Shown: piece after piece, positions 33,709 to 43,147 of the stretch
Layout of the letters: each line of letters begins with the position of its first letter
How positions within the stretch are numbered: position 1 is the first letter of the stretch
Assembly: GCF_000024205.1 (NCBI RefSeq)
Contig: NC_013216.1
Coordinates: 372,001 to 436,000, forward strand
Source of the DNA: Desulfofarcimen acetoxidans DSM 771
GTDB lineage: Bacteria; Bacillota; Desulfotomaculia; Desulfotomaculales; Desulfofarciminaceae
Length of the DNA stretch: 64,000 bases
Direction of reading: 5' to 3'
Notes under the pieces: model-generated
Database searches by the model: none
What the model was told of the DNA's origin: nothing
What the model saw: only the letters and a program-made list of their open reading frames with translations
Program-made: the position numbers and the translations under genes

Positions 33709-35276
33709 GGCTTCCACCTCCATAATAAGATGCACCTCTTACGCAGGCATACTTATTGGATGATGAGGAATAAGATTGGAGAGTTCCATCCCCCTTTTTA
33801 TCTTGACCGGATTCGAGTATCAGTCTAATATTTTTATACCGGGGGTTGGGAATTCGGATAAGTGCTATTCTGCATGCGTTTTCCAGGCGTTCAGGCGAGT
33901 ATTTGTCTGCCAGTTTTAACAGGGACAGGCAACCCTTGTAAGCCTGTTCCTCTACCCGGTATGAATCAAACAGTTTTTGCACAACTTCTTTTGTGGAATC
34001 CCCAATACCTGCAGCCCATTTCAGGAAACGTGCAGAATCCCACTCACTGTAACGCTGGTGGTTTGCCGGCATATGGTCAATTACCGTGGAATACTGCCCA
34101 CGTCTCCCGTAAAGGTGCTTATGGCTGCAAATACGGGAACCTCTTTGTAGAAGACTTCAATCATGTTTTTGGTGTATCTTACATCTACTTTTTTCTTAAT
34201 GTACTCATAGGGGATGGAATAATTCTGGTAATCTATCGCTATATGGTAGTTTAGTTGCACGGTAGCAGTTTTCCATTGCGCGAATTCATAAGGATATTGG
34301 GGTAAAGGCTACATGACTGGGAACTCTTCTTCCATAAATATAGAATAACGGCTTCCGTCTCTCTTCTGAAATTTATTGTGGTTAAAACGATCCAGTTCCT
34401 TCCTGATGACCGCATTCATCTCATTGAGATCAAAGAACTGACGGTTGCGCAGTTTGGCGATGATGTGGGATGTTACCTGCCCCGCTGTCCCTTCTACAGC
34501 AGCTTTATCCTGATTATCTTGAATTCAAGATAATCCTGAGGGGCTTTTACCCGGGCAGGGATAACAGCTGTTCCGTAGTGTTCCGCTAATTCCTGATAGG
34601 TCTTGTTGATCGTAATCTCGCTTCGTGAGTGCTTTGTAATGCCGGTCTTTAAATTGTCCGGGGTGAGAATGCGTGTAACACCACCGAAGTAGTTGTAGGC
34701 ATTAACATGGGCGGTAATCCAGCACTCTTGGTTCTGTGACAGAAACCCCTCCACGTAGGCGTAGCCGCTGTATGAAAGGGCAGCAACAAAGACAGAAACA
34801 TCTATTAACTCACTTGTATCAGTATTTACAATGTGCGCATATTGACCGGCCCAATCTACCTCCATGATTTCTCCAGGCTTGCGGTTAATATGCATGGTTG
34901 CTTTTGTACTTCTGACGAAATCGCTGTAGTATTTGTTAAACTGAGTAGATTTGTACGGGATTTCACCCGCTTCGCGGCATTGGTCACAATATTCAACCCA
35001 CAGTAGACTAAGCGTAACACTGTTCTTGGCCATCTCACGATGGATATACTCGTAATCCGGCATTTTGTACGTTGGCTTTGCTTCCCCAGATGGAAACAGC
35101 TTCATGGCAAGCTCTTTGTTGGTCATTTCGTCAGGCAACGGCCAACTTAGCCGACACGCTGTAGCCCGCTGCAAGACGTTTGTGACGGTGTTTCTTGAAC
35201 ACCCACAGCTGGCCGCTATGTCCTTTTTTGTTATCCCAAGGCTAAATAACCTCAAGATTTCTCTGTAATTGGTCAT
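33698..35276 (-). pseudogene. istA: IS21-family transposase IstA, broken by a 26-bp insertion, a stop and a frameshift
   Basis: The N-terminal part (34540-35276) has the HTH (LGITKKDIAASCGCSRNTV) and DDE core pieces (EVDWAGQYAH). A 26-bp palindromic insertion at 34507-34539 shifts the frame. Past it the protein continues in another frame (KAAVEGTAGQVTSHIIAKLR), meets a TAG near 34310 and shifts again near 34085 before the C-terminal part 33698-34072 (HQRYSEWDSARFLKWAAGIG). The transposase is dead. Confidence 0.88.
34507..34539. repeat. Joined-ends palindrome with 7-bp direct repeats
   Basis: ATCCTGA, then TTATCTTGAATTCAAGATA, then ATCCTGA again. The core is part of a perfect 24-bp palindrome (34512-34535). 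This has the form of two 10-bp inverted ends of a mobile element fused head to head, with a target duplication on both sides, inside istA. Confidence 0.6.
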
Positions 35277-35362
35277 TCATATGACCTCCTATGGATTATT
35301 TGCGCTAGATTCTCAGCACATAAATCCATTATACAGAGCGTTTTTTACTTGCGGATCATGAG

Positions 35363-35437
35363 TGCACAATCGGTGCGGAAACTATGCCCAATTCCAACGG
35401 TCTGCGTGCACAATCTCAGCGGTCAAAATGCACAATC
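35363..35437. repeat. IS21 right-end repeats
   Basis: TGCACAATC occurs three times in direct orientation at 35363, 35407 and 35429, upstream of istA. Multiple terminal repeats are typical IstA binding sites. I did not find matching repeats on the istB side, so the left end may be lost. Confidence 0.5.
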
Positions 35438-35508
35438 TGGCTCGGCGTATTCAGGGTGCGGAATATGAGTCATATGTTCTAAATTTTATAATTTTTTGGG
35501 CAAAAAAT

Positions 35509-35540
35509 ATTAAACCTGGTTCTGCGAAACCAGGTTTAAT
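35509..35540. terminator. Hairpin, terminator candidate
   Basis: 13-bp perfect arms ATTAAACCTGGTT / AACCAGGTTTAAT with a 6-base loop, between the IS21 end and the convergent exported-protein gene at 35618. Confidence 0.6.
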
Positions 35541-35617
35541 ATAAATACCTTTCCAGCTGAAACCTTACACCATTTGGACAACTGGTGATTAAATATTACA
35601 ATAATGTCTTTGTTTCA

Positions 35618-36088
35618 TTATTCATCTTTTATTGTATTAATGTCTAAAATCGGAGCACCTTTTATTCTTTTTTCTCCCTCCGCCCATTTATTACCATTCA
35701 CTCTTTTTGCATACTTCATAACATTTGTTCCATCTCCTTCTTTATATAAAACCATAATCTCTGATAAATCATTTTTTAATAAAAATATTGGCATAGTAGA
35801 ACCAATTGGAGACTGATCTAAAGCATCAAATTCTTGTGCAATATCTAAGTCTTTATTGAAGTCAATTCCATTAGGGAAATCGATCTGTTTATAGTCATTT
35901 AAAATATTATCCAGTTTTAAAGTGCTTTTAATATCGTTATTAGCAGCTTCTAGTCTTTTTTCTGTTTTTTTGACAATACTATTCTTACTGTCATTATTGG
36001 ATGCATAAACAGTAGCACTAGATACAATTCCTAGTACTAAAGCTAGAACTAATACGAACGTAAAACGCAATTTAAGTCTTTTTAACAT
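35618..36088 (-). CDS. Exported hypothetical protein
   Basis: 156 residues, signal peptide 1-29 ending near TVYAS. The mature part has an N-terminal helical stretch (IVKKTEKRLEAANNDIKS) and a C-terminal strand-rich stretch SPIGSTMPIFLLKNDLSEIM that resembles in layout the KPMIFL...LIAVKH core of the proteins at 31562 and 36715. It is the third gene of a minus-strand set with 36248 and 36715. Function is unknown. Confidence 0.65.
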   Translation of the reverse strand: MLKRLKLRFTFVLVLALVLGIVSSATVYASNNDSKNSIVKKTEKRLEAANNDIKSTLKLDNILNDYKQIDFPNGIDFNKDLDIAQEFDALDQSPIGSTMPIFLLKNDLSEIMVLYKEGDGTNVMKYAKRVNGNKWAEGEKRIKGAPILDINTIKDE

Positions 36089-36247
36089 AATTTCAACCTC
36101 CAGCTATAATTTTTAATTATCTTAATATGACTCCCTAAATTTCATTATTTGCCACCACTAGCATGATACCTTGAAACAAAAGTACTCCTAGCCGTCTTTG
36201 ATCAACATTGCAATGATATTAATACCTATTATAATGTATTTTGTATT

Positions 36248-36589
36248 TTAAGAAGAATCTTTATAACTCCAACTATTTGAGTAAGAGCTACTTGATTCAG
36301 AACCACTTAAGGAAACTGAATATGGACTCGTATCATCAGATTTCGAAGTATCCACTACTTTTATCCCATTTTTATATACCTGAGCTCTTGATTTTACTCC
36401 AGTGACATTGGCAATTCCCGAAGATGCTACTACCGCAGTTAATTTAGACGACCAATCAGCACCATATCCATAAGCCTCAAGTTCTTGGGGACTGCTAAGG
36501 TAGTAATAAGTTGTTGCATAAGCTGCGTTGGTTGATAGTAAAAAAACCAGACTTAAGATAAGTAAAATTCCCACTTTTTTAAATTTCAT
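36248..36589 (-). CDS. Small exported beta-rich protein, member 2 of the pair (copy 2)
   Basis: 113 residues. The signal peptide ends near AAYA (about residue 25). The mature chain is rich in Ser/Tyr (YYYLSSPQELEAYGYGADWS, LSGSESSSSYSNSW), without the Cys residues of its counterpart at 32023. It lies behind 36715 in the same order as copy 1. The secreted product is of unknown role. Confidence 0.65.
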   Translation of the reverse strand: MKFKKVGILLILSLVFLLSTNAAYATTYYYLSSPQELEAYGYGADWSSKLTAVVASSGIANVTGVKSRAQVYKNGIKVVDTSKSDDTSPYSVSLSGSESSSSYSNSWSYKDSS

Positions 36590-36714
36590 AGTACTCTACT
36601 CTCCCTTCATTTTTTAAAATACCACTTACATGACAATTATACCCAAAATCATCAAATTGGTGTGCAAGATAACTTGAGTTCATTAATCCCCTTTATATGG
36701 AATATACTCACCTC

Positions 36715-37194
36715 TTAGTCTAGTTGTTGTTTATTGTCTTTCATTTCTTTAACTTGCTTATCAACTTCAACCGGCTCTTTGTTAGAAATGTCGAAGTCAG
36801 TAAGACTGATAGTGTTATTAGGATGTTTAACTGCAATTAGAACATTAGTGTTACCTTTAAGGAATATCATTGGTTTAAAATCTCCTTCTCTTATTTCTTT
36901 TTCTTTATATAAAATATTAATAGCTTTGGCTATTTTTACTCTTGTCTCATGACTTTCTTGCGCTATCTCATCATCATAAATATCCCTCATAAAAAGAGGT
37001 TTTAATTTACTGTCTTTTGATTCATTATCTCTTGAATCATTAACGTCTAAAACAAATGTATCAATAACTTGCTTTTGAACTTTGTATTCTCTTTCCGAAT
37101 ACTTGTCTCCTCCAAAACTAATTTTAGTGAATCCTAAAAACAGTATCATTAACCCAAAAATTAAAAATACAACTTTTTTTATCAATATATTCAC
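36715..37194 (-). CDS. Exported protein, member 1 of the pair (copy 2)
   Basis: 159 residues from a GTG at 37194; a TTG nine bases further in has better spacing to AAGGAAGG. The signal peptide is IKKVVFLIFGLMILFLGF. It shares FMRDIYDDEIAQES and EGDFKPMIFLKGN with 31562-32020. Its upstream side is occupied by a transposase fragment (37222-37694), which may have changed its promoter. Confidence 0.72.
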   Translation of the reverse strand: MNILIKKVVFLIFGLMILFLGFTKISFGGDKYSEREYKVQKQVIDTFVLDVNDSRDNESKDSKLKPLFMRDIYDDEIAQESHETRVKIAKAINILYKEKEIREGDFKPMIFLKGNTNVLIAVKHPNNTISLTDFDISNKEPVEVDKQVKEMKDNKQQLD

Positions 37195-37221
37195 CTTCCT
37201 TATATATTTTAGACTATTATA

Positions 37222-37694
37222 TTGTTCACTATCGATTGCGGCTCTTGTTCCTGGTTGTCTTCCGGCTATACGGTGAACATTCGCGAAGAGGCCGTGGCGA
37301 AAGAACTGGAAACAGTAGGGTGTGGCTTGTTGTTCTTAGCAATGACGTTTCCGATGCGAAGGAAGCCCTCTCCATTTATCGCCGGAAAGATGTGGTGGAG
37401 AAAGGATTTCTCCGTTTGAAAACCCAACTGGATTTGGGACGCCCCCGCGTACATCGGGATGACAGTATGCAAAATAAAGTGTTCATCGGTTTTATTGCAC
37501 TCATCCTCATGTGTCATTTGCACAAAGTGATGTTAAACAAGGATTTATATAAGAATATGACGATGAAAAAGCTACTGCTCATCTTGTCTAAACTTCGGGT
37601 TCAACACATCAACGGCCAGTGCATCTTATTCCTTCTAACCAAACAAAAAGCGATTTATAAAGCTTTTGCCGTCAAGGAGCCCGTGCAGGTATAA
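37222..37694 (+). pseudogene. IS1634/IS4-type transposase C-terminal remnant
   Basis: Two overlapping frames (EEAVAKELETVGCGLLFL, then SDAKEALSIYRRKDVVEKGF and LRLKTQLDLGRPRVH) give a transposase C-terminus with a frameshift. The Y-R-x-K-D-x-V-E-K-x-F motif is the DDE glutamate region. No N-terminus and no start remain. Confidence 0.7.
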
Positions 37695-37885
37695 TTTGGG
37701 CGGGATTTTAGGTTATATATCACCTCCAGAACACAAATTTCATTTTACATAACCTTTTCTACTTAGCTTTACTCTGCTTATATCCTACCATAAAATACTG
37801 TCATTGAATCATTCTCCCAGTATCAAAAATCATCCTTTTAGGATACAAATACAATATGTTGCATTCTTGGCAGTCAATTGGACTA

Positions 37886-38614
37886 TTAGCTATTCAACTT
37901 TTTTATCAATTCATCGTAATGATATTTGCTAACAGAAACTTTTTGTTTACTATTATTCAATAAAACATGAAAGGTGTTCAGCCCATCCCGTACCAAAGCT
38001 TTCACCCGTTCCAGGTTAATAATAAATGATTTATGACACCGGTAAAATTGTTCAGGAAGCTTGGCCTCTATATCATTCAAAGTCTCAGTGATGTTGTAGT
38101 AACCATGGTCAGTATAAATGCTAATATACTTTATACCTTTAACTTTTTCTATGTAAGAAATAGATTTGGCTTCAATAAAAATGATAGTTCCCCCTCTTGT
38201 CTTTATAGAAATACGAGACATATTAACGAAAGCCGGATTCAAACAATTTAAGAATGATTTAGCCCTCAGTAGAGAAGAAATAACCCGCTCCTCTGTAAAT
38301 GGTTTTAGTATATAATCAAGTGATTTTATTTCGAATGCTGTCAGACAAAATTCAGAATGCCCCGTAATAAAAATTAAGAATATACCGGGTTTTAATTCGG
38401 CTAGATCTTTCGCTACATCTATTCCAGTCCTGCTCGGTATTTCTATATCTAAAAGAACGATATTAGGGTGATATTTTTCTACCAAGTCTAAAACTTCATT
38501 GCCATTACCACACTCTCCAACCACGGTAAAATCTGCTTGTGTATTGATAATGGTTTTAATATGCTCACGAACATCTTCATTGTCTTCAACAATTAGTACT
38601 CTTGCTTCCAACAT
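37886..38614 (-). CDS. LytTR-family response regulator (agr locus B)
   Basis: 242 residues from the ATG at 38614. The receiver has the acidic VEDNEDV, the phospho-acceptor in NIVLLDIEIPSRTG and the Lys in YILKPFTE. The LytTR domain contains IIFIEAKSISYIEKVKG and FYRCHKSFIINLERVKAL. It is the last gene of locus B, behind truncated agrB. It could respond to AgrC of this locus and may cross-talk with locus C. Confidence 0.9.
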   Translation of the reverse strand: MLEARVLIVEDNEDVREHIKTIINTQADFTVVGECGNGNEVLDLVEKYHPNIVLLDIEIPSRTGIDVAKDLAELKPGIFLIFITGHSEFCLTAFEIKSLDYILKPFTEERVISSLLRAKSFLNCLNPAFVNMSRISIKTRGGTIIFIEAKSISYIEKVKGIKYISIYTDHGYYNITETLNDIEAKLPEQFYRCHKSFIINLERVKALVRDGLNTFHVLLNNSKQKVSVSKYHYDELIKKLNS

Positions 38615-38664
38615 CGTCACCTTCTAAAATATCACATTATATACAATAGGGGGTAGATATAGCT

Positions 38665-38973
38665 CTACCATAATGAAAAATATTTAGCCATGAAACTAAA
38701 TACAAATGTTGATATCATACTAACGGAATAGCATCGCCAATACGTCTTGCTATGAGCTCCTCCCGAAAGCAGACGAAGTGGTATTGCTGTTAGCAGGAAA
38801 GCTATCGCTTCGGGAAAGATGCCTAATATCCAAGAGCCAAGAAGCAGGCTAAGAATTTTAACTAATGAACCTATAATATACTCCAGTCCATAAACTAAAA
38901 CATTTTTCTTCTCTATTTCCCCGCTTTCTTGGGCCAACCATATGCCTAATGCAGAAGCTGCTTTTTTGATCAT
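38665..38973 (-). CDS. agrB: Truncated AgrB (agr locus B)
   Basis: 102 residues. Contains the catalytic motif LLSGGAHSKTYWRC with His and Cys, but the frame ends at AKYFSLW where locus A continues for about 80 more residues. The C-terminal membrane helices and the whole of agrD are deleted; sequence after the stop leads straight to the regulator. It probably cannot process a peptide. It overlaps agrC by 4 bp. Confidence 0.82.
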   Translation of the reverse strand: MIKKAASALGIWLAQESGEIEKKNVLVYGLEYIIGSLVKILSLLLGSWILGIFPEAIAFLLTAIPLRLLSGGAHSKTYWRCYSVSMISTFVFSFMAKYFSLW

Positions 38974-40409
38974 GACTTCTTCACTGTACTCGCTACTGTT
39001 ACTTCAACCATTGTACCCTCCTCCACATTGTAAACTTCTATATTTCCCCTATACTTTTCAACAAGTGATCGACAAATGGATAGCCCAATTCCCGAATGTC
39101 CATCTTTTGTCGAAAAACCGGGTTCAAATATTTTTTCCATTATGTCTGGGTCTATATAAATTCCATAATTACGAATGCAAATAACTTTTAGTCTATTGTA
39201 GTTCTTGGTCTCAAAACTTACCTTTTTTTGTTTAATTGTTGAATTTTCGGCTGCTTCCAAGGCATTGTCCAGCAAGTTACCTACTAATTTAACTAGTTCA
39301 AATGATTGAAGGGCAATATGCGTAAGTTCATCTCCAATGAATAGGTCTAAGAGAATACTCTTTTGTTCTGCTTTAGCAATTTTTACCTGAAGCAGCGCGA
39401 CCAGAACCGGATTGCCAAATTTTAACACCATATTGGTGGCTACGGTTTCTTTATTTAAGTCCTTTAGATAATCTAAAGCCTTTTCAATTTTGTTTGCTTT
39501 CAGTAAGGAATTCAGAGTTTGAAAATGATTGGAAAGGTCATGACGTTGAGATCGATAATTCAAAAAAAGCTCTTCAATATTCTTCATATAAGCCTCATTG
39601 GCTAAAAGAATTGTTTCTCTTTGAACAGCAGCCGTAAGTGAAAGAATTAACCAAATATTAAGAATTAAAAATAACCCTCCTGCGATTCCCCAAAACACCT
39701 CTGCTTTAATTAAATTAAAATAAGATGGAGATTGAAGGCGAGAATATATAAACACAACTCCTAATAAAGCAATTTGAATAAAAGCTATAAATATGCTATG
39801 ACCATAGCTTTTAGTAAAATCAGCTACTTTTTCAATACCAGCTATGCGTATATTTCTACTAATCAGCCAGTAGACAGCCCCTCCTGCCAACATAATTCCT
39901 GTACAGGTAAATGTCAGCCGCAAATTAAAATTATCTATCAATTCATCCAGTGATAGACCCGTAATGAAAAGCATCACAGCTACGACACCACTTTCAAAGA
40001 TTAGAGCAGCCGCATAAGCTGTAATCGTTAAATAAACAGCTTGATTCATATGAATTCCAAGCAACAATTGAGCAACAAAAATAAATAGGAATAAATTAAC
40101 TACCATGTGTAGGCCATAGGGAAGTCTGAGCATGTAAACCGTAAATGAGATTAAACCGTCGATCAACCCAACTAGAATGAGTTGTTTAATGATCTCCTTT
40201 TTATATATACCTAAGAGTTGAGCTGCCAAAATGTTAACAACAAGGCTTTGAGGAATAGAAATGAGTATCAATGTTATGATTAATTCATTTATTGACATAA
40301 AATACTGGTTCGCCTCCTCCATTCCTGCATAATTTCCCAAAAGGATAATTTTGAACCCTAAAAGGATAGGTAGTTGAATAGGTACGATATCCTGCACTGA
40401 TAACTGCAC
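38970..40409 (-). CDS. agrC: AgrC-like sensor histidine kinase (agr locus B)
   Basis: 479 residues. The N-terminal half has about six to seven membrane helices (ELIITLILISIPQSLVV and others). The cytoplasmic half has the phospho-acceptor His in RSQRHDLSNHFQTL and an ATPase domain with GNLLDNALEAAE and HSGIGLSI. The GTG start at 40409 lacks a ribosome site; the ATG at 40298 (GGAGGAGG upstream, wide spacing) is an alternative. Unlike locus C, sensor and kinase are one chain. There is no cognate AgrD in this locus. Confidence 0.85.
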   Translation of the reverse strand: MQLSVQDIVPIQLPILLGFKIILLGNYAGMEEANQYFMSINELIITLILISIPQSLVVNILAAQLLGIYKKEIIKQLILVGLIDGLISFTVYMLRLPYGLHMVVNLFLFIFVAQLLLGIHMNQAVYLTITAYAAALIFESGVVAVMLFITGLSLDELIDNFNLRLTFTCTGIMLAGGAVYWLISRNIRIAGIEKVADFTKSYGHSIFIAFIQIALLGVVFIYSRLQSPSYFNLIKAEVFWGIAGGLFLILNIWLILSLTAAVQRETILLANEAYMKNIEELFLNYRSQRHDLSNHFQTLNSLLKANKIEKALDYLKDLNKETVATNMVLKFGNPVLVALLQVKIAKAEQKSILLDLFIGDELTHIALQSFELVKLVGNLLDNALEAAENSTIKQKKVSFETKNYNRLKVICIRNYGIYIDPDIMEKIFEPGFSTKDGHSGIGLSICRSLVEKYRGNIEVYNVEEGTMVEVTVASTVKKS

Positions 40410-40527
40410 TTTTATTCTACTGTTTTCCGCAGTCTAAATTATTAGACAATAACTACTTTCCTGATGTTTTCAGTATCATTATAATTTAAACTTTGCTGTT
40501 TTTTTGTTGATTAACCCGTAAATTGTA

Positions 40528-40555
40528 AAAGTGCTACCCGTAAGGTAGTAGTTTA
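40528..40555 (-). promoter_or_regulatory. agr leader hairpin, locus B
   Basis: On the minus strand AACTACTACC, loop TTAC, GGGTAG and a T-rich end, as in loci A and C. Confidence 0.5.
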
Positions 40556-40827
40556 ACATATAGCTCTTTATTTTCGCTATGTATATAATAATTACCTGCA
40601 AGATATGGTAAATGGTCACGAAATTGTATAAGTTGTACAATAAATGACTAGACATCTGGACATGGAAATCAGCAACAAAACAGCCCCCCGGAACACTGTG
40701 AGTGGTAAACTAAAAAGGATGAATTTCGGCAAATAAAAAGGGACCTTATTCCCCACAACCTTCCAGAAAAATAACCTACTAAGAACCTATATAATAGTGT
40801 GGTTATTAGAAGGGGGGAGTGGATAAA

Positions 40828-40970
40828 ATGCTGAGGTGGAAAATGTATTCCGAAATTCATAAACTAAAGAATGATGGGCTGAAGAAACACTACAACTATT
40901 AAACAGTAAGGAGCGAACATTAAGAAATTATGTAAGTAATTTAAGAAAAGAATGTAGTGATGCATGATAA
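40828..40970 (+). pseudogene. N-terminal scrap of an IS21-type IstA
   Basis: After GGGGGGAGTG the frame reads MLRWKMYSEIHKLKNDGLKK and stops. A second frame continues with LLNSKERTLRNYVSNLRKE. This is the start of an IstA-like HTH with a frameshift. Confidence 0.5.
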
Positions 40971-41370
40971 ATGGCGGACAATAATTCGACACCAAAGGCA
41001 GCGATTTTTTGCCAACAGGACGGGAATCTTGGCGGTAAAAGCAGAAAAGCCATCCCTTGGAATAAAAACAAGGAGATGGCTTCTTTCATCATTAGCAGCA
41101 TAGGGAGTTACGAGTTTGCCAAACCTCTCCCTATGCTTCTCAGATGGTGACCGAAGTCCCACTACAAGATGAGAATACCAATTCCCTGCCCAGAGGATTC
41201 TACCACTGACCGTCACTGCGGCCAGGGAAGCAGCCAGTCTTCTTCTTGCCTTTACCCACTGATTCAATCGGTGAACCGCATCATACCCATGCTTTGAGGT
41301 CGTGATGGCGCAGTCATTTTTTTCACGTGGGGCTTTTCATCCCCCACTCTATACCGGCTTATCCCGGCAC
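40971..41370. other. Unassigned region
   Basis: The minus strand carries a long open frame without a good start (about 40941-41330, with KHGYDAVHRLNQWVKARRRL), moderately GC-rich, of no recognised family. It lies between IS scraps and a mobile-element repeat and may be degraded mobile DNA. Confidence 0.25.
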
Positions 41371-41712
41371 TTTCGGAACAGATCCCAGCAAAAGATCTAA
41401 GAAAGAAACCTAGCCACAACATTTTGTATCATGCTGGTTCTACCTCTTTGCCTAATCAGCTGTCAGTATTTAATAAGTATCTGACCCTCATGAATGAGAG
41501 CGATTAATTGGAATTATTTTACCGGAGCAGACCCTGGTAAAAATTTGGAAGGAACGTTTTTTCTCTTTACAAATTTTTTCGAGCAAAGCCAGGAAAAACA
41601 AGCGGAAGCGCCGGCGACTGATTTTTCGGCGGATGAGGACTGTCACATACCGGATGAGGACGAGGAAGGTTATGATTTAGAACATTAACAGGTGCAGTAG
41701 AATAATGATGGG
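41371..41712. repeat. Conjugative-element-derived repeat, copy 2 (left flank of the nitrogenase-like island)
   Basis: Nearly identical to 19849-20170, including a hairpin repeat (41510-41587) and the ORF tail QEKQAEAPATDFSADED. The same tail recurs at 46340-46446 on the far side of the island in the same orientation. Confidence 0.8.
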
Positions 41713-41854
41713 GAAGACCTGCTAACAAAAGTCAAATAGGAGTTTCAAAAAAACTGATCAGCATAAAAAGGCATAACAAAACCAGCCGCTCAGCACTTTG
41801 AAAAAATGGCGGTTGGCCAGAACAGGGTGTGAATTTTGTACATCAGCTTTCATC

Positions 41855-43147
41855 CTAATACATTAATCCGTTCAATATCAGCTCTGTCACGTGCAATGCA
41901 CCGCCGGTGCCTAGCTGGGTTTTGGGTACCACGTCGAGATAACCAAGGGTGGGCAGAGCCGTTTCAATGCCGGTGAAGACGTGCTTTTTCAGCCTGAGCT
42001 TAGAAATTGTGTTGCCGCTTGCGAAAACAAGCTCTGCGTTTGTGTTCAGAATGTCACGTTCCATAGCGTTGGTCAGTCCGAAGTCCGATAGAAGTTCTGT
42101 CAGGCGTTCTTTGAATACGCTGCTTTGCGGATTCAGAATTGAGACACACTCGGGGATCATGCCAAAGTAACGCACCAGAAAATCAACATACACATACAGC
42201 TCCGAGCAGTTTCCTTCCACCGCAAAGGAAACCCCCTTCGGCAAGCCGGTCAGTGAATTGACCCGGGAGATAAAGGCGTAGGCGCGTGCGCGGGCCTGTT
42301 CACTCTCCCGAATGGCATCCGATGCGTCCGCACCTGTCAGGTCGCAAACCTCACGCAGCAGCTTTTCTGTCGCCGCAAAGCCGATTGGCGGCCCGTCGCA
42401 TACATAAAAAGGTGTGCCGTAATGCGTCTTAAGGTATTCCGCTGTTTTCAGCCCATATTCCGGGTGAATGACAATATTGAGCGCCGCTTCCGGCATTACT
42501 GCCATGTCCGCAAGGCTTCCGCCGCCGCAAAGAACACAGCCGAGATGCAGGCCACAGAGGGAAAAGATACGCCGCAGCTCCGCCACGTCCCCGGTGTGGT
42601 TTCTGTGAAAGAGGGAAAGTCCCAGGAGATTGACACGCCGGCTGACTGTCCTGTCCGCTTTTGGCGGCGGCAGCTGCTTTAAAAGCGCCAGAGCCGCCGC
42701 CTCGTGCCCCGCGCACACGTCGCTCGAAAAGCCGGGCGTTTCCAGTACAACCACGGGCCTGTACGGTATGACGGTTTTCGCAATTCCGCAGAGGTCGTCC
42801 CCGATCAGCGCGGCACCAGGGGAGTTCACGATGCACAGCAGTTCAAAGGTGACATTGTCCCGTAAAAATGTAAGCGCCTCAATCAGCTTGTCCGCACCGC
42901 CGTAGATGTAATCGCCGTTGTCAAGATAGGTACAGGGTACGCGCGGCTGGCCGAAATACCACTTTTCCGGGTAGTTAAGCGGATCAAACTCAAATTGCCG
43001 GATTAATTGGTTGTCCGATGTCGCCGAGTGGTAGAATTTGCAGCCGGTGGGGCCGTTAAGCAGTACGACCGATCGTGCAACACCCTCCAGCGCAAACAGT
43101 GCGCCTGAAAAGCTATCAGGCGTAATATTGTTTAAATAATTGCTCAT
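41855..43147 (-). CDS. Nitrogenase component 1-like (NifK/BchB-like) subunit
   Basis: 430 residues. The N-terminus follows the component 1 plan: [20 protein letters not shown], then [20 protein letters not shown] and [12 protein letters not shown]. Of the usual three cluster cysteines only Cys36 (GPTGC) is kept: the first position is in PDSFSGAL and the third is Ser110 (VNSPG). It should therefore donate one ligand to a cluster shared with the partner encoded upstream, like the single-ligand subunits of protochlorophyllide/chlorophyllide reductases. It overlaps the fusion gene by 32 bp. The substrate is unknown. The GC content is far above the flanks. Confidence 0.82.
   Translation of the reverse strand: MSNYLNNITPDSFSGALFALEGVARSVVLLNGPTGCKFYHSATSDNQLIRQFEFDPLNYPEKWYFGQPRVPCTYLDNGDYIYGGADKLIEALTFLRDNVTFELLCIVNSPGAALIGDDLCGIAKTVIPYRPVVVLETPGFSSDVCAGHEAAALALLKQLPPPKADRTVSRRVNLLGLSLFHRNHTGDVAELRRIFSLCGLHLGCVLCGGGSLADMAVMPEAALNIVIHPEYGLKTAEYLKTHYGTPFYVCDGPPIGFAATEKLLREVCDLTGADASDAIRESEQARARAYAFISRVNSLTGLPKGVSFAVEGNCSELYVYVDFLVRYFGMIPECVSILNPQSSVFKERLTELLSDFGLTNAMERDILNTNAELVFASGNTISKLRLKKHVFTGIETALPTLGYLDVVPKTQLGTGGALHVTELILNGLMY

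Noticed and set aside
35363-35437. CRISPR-like short repeats
   Set aside because: Three 9-bp direct repeats with unequal spacing at an IS21 end are transposase binding sites; no CRISPR array or cas gene is seen in the window.
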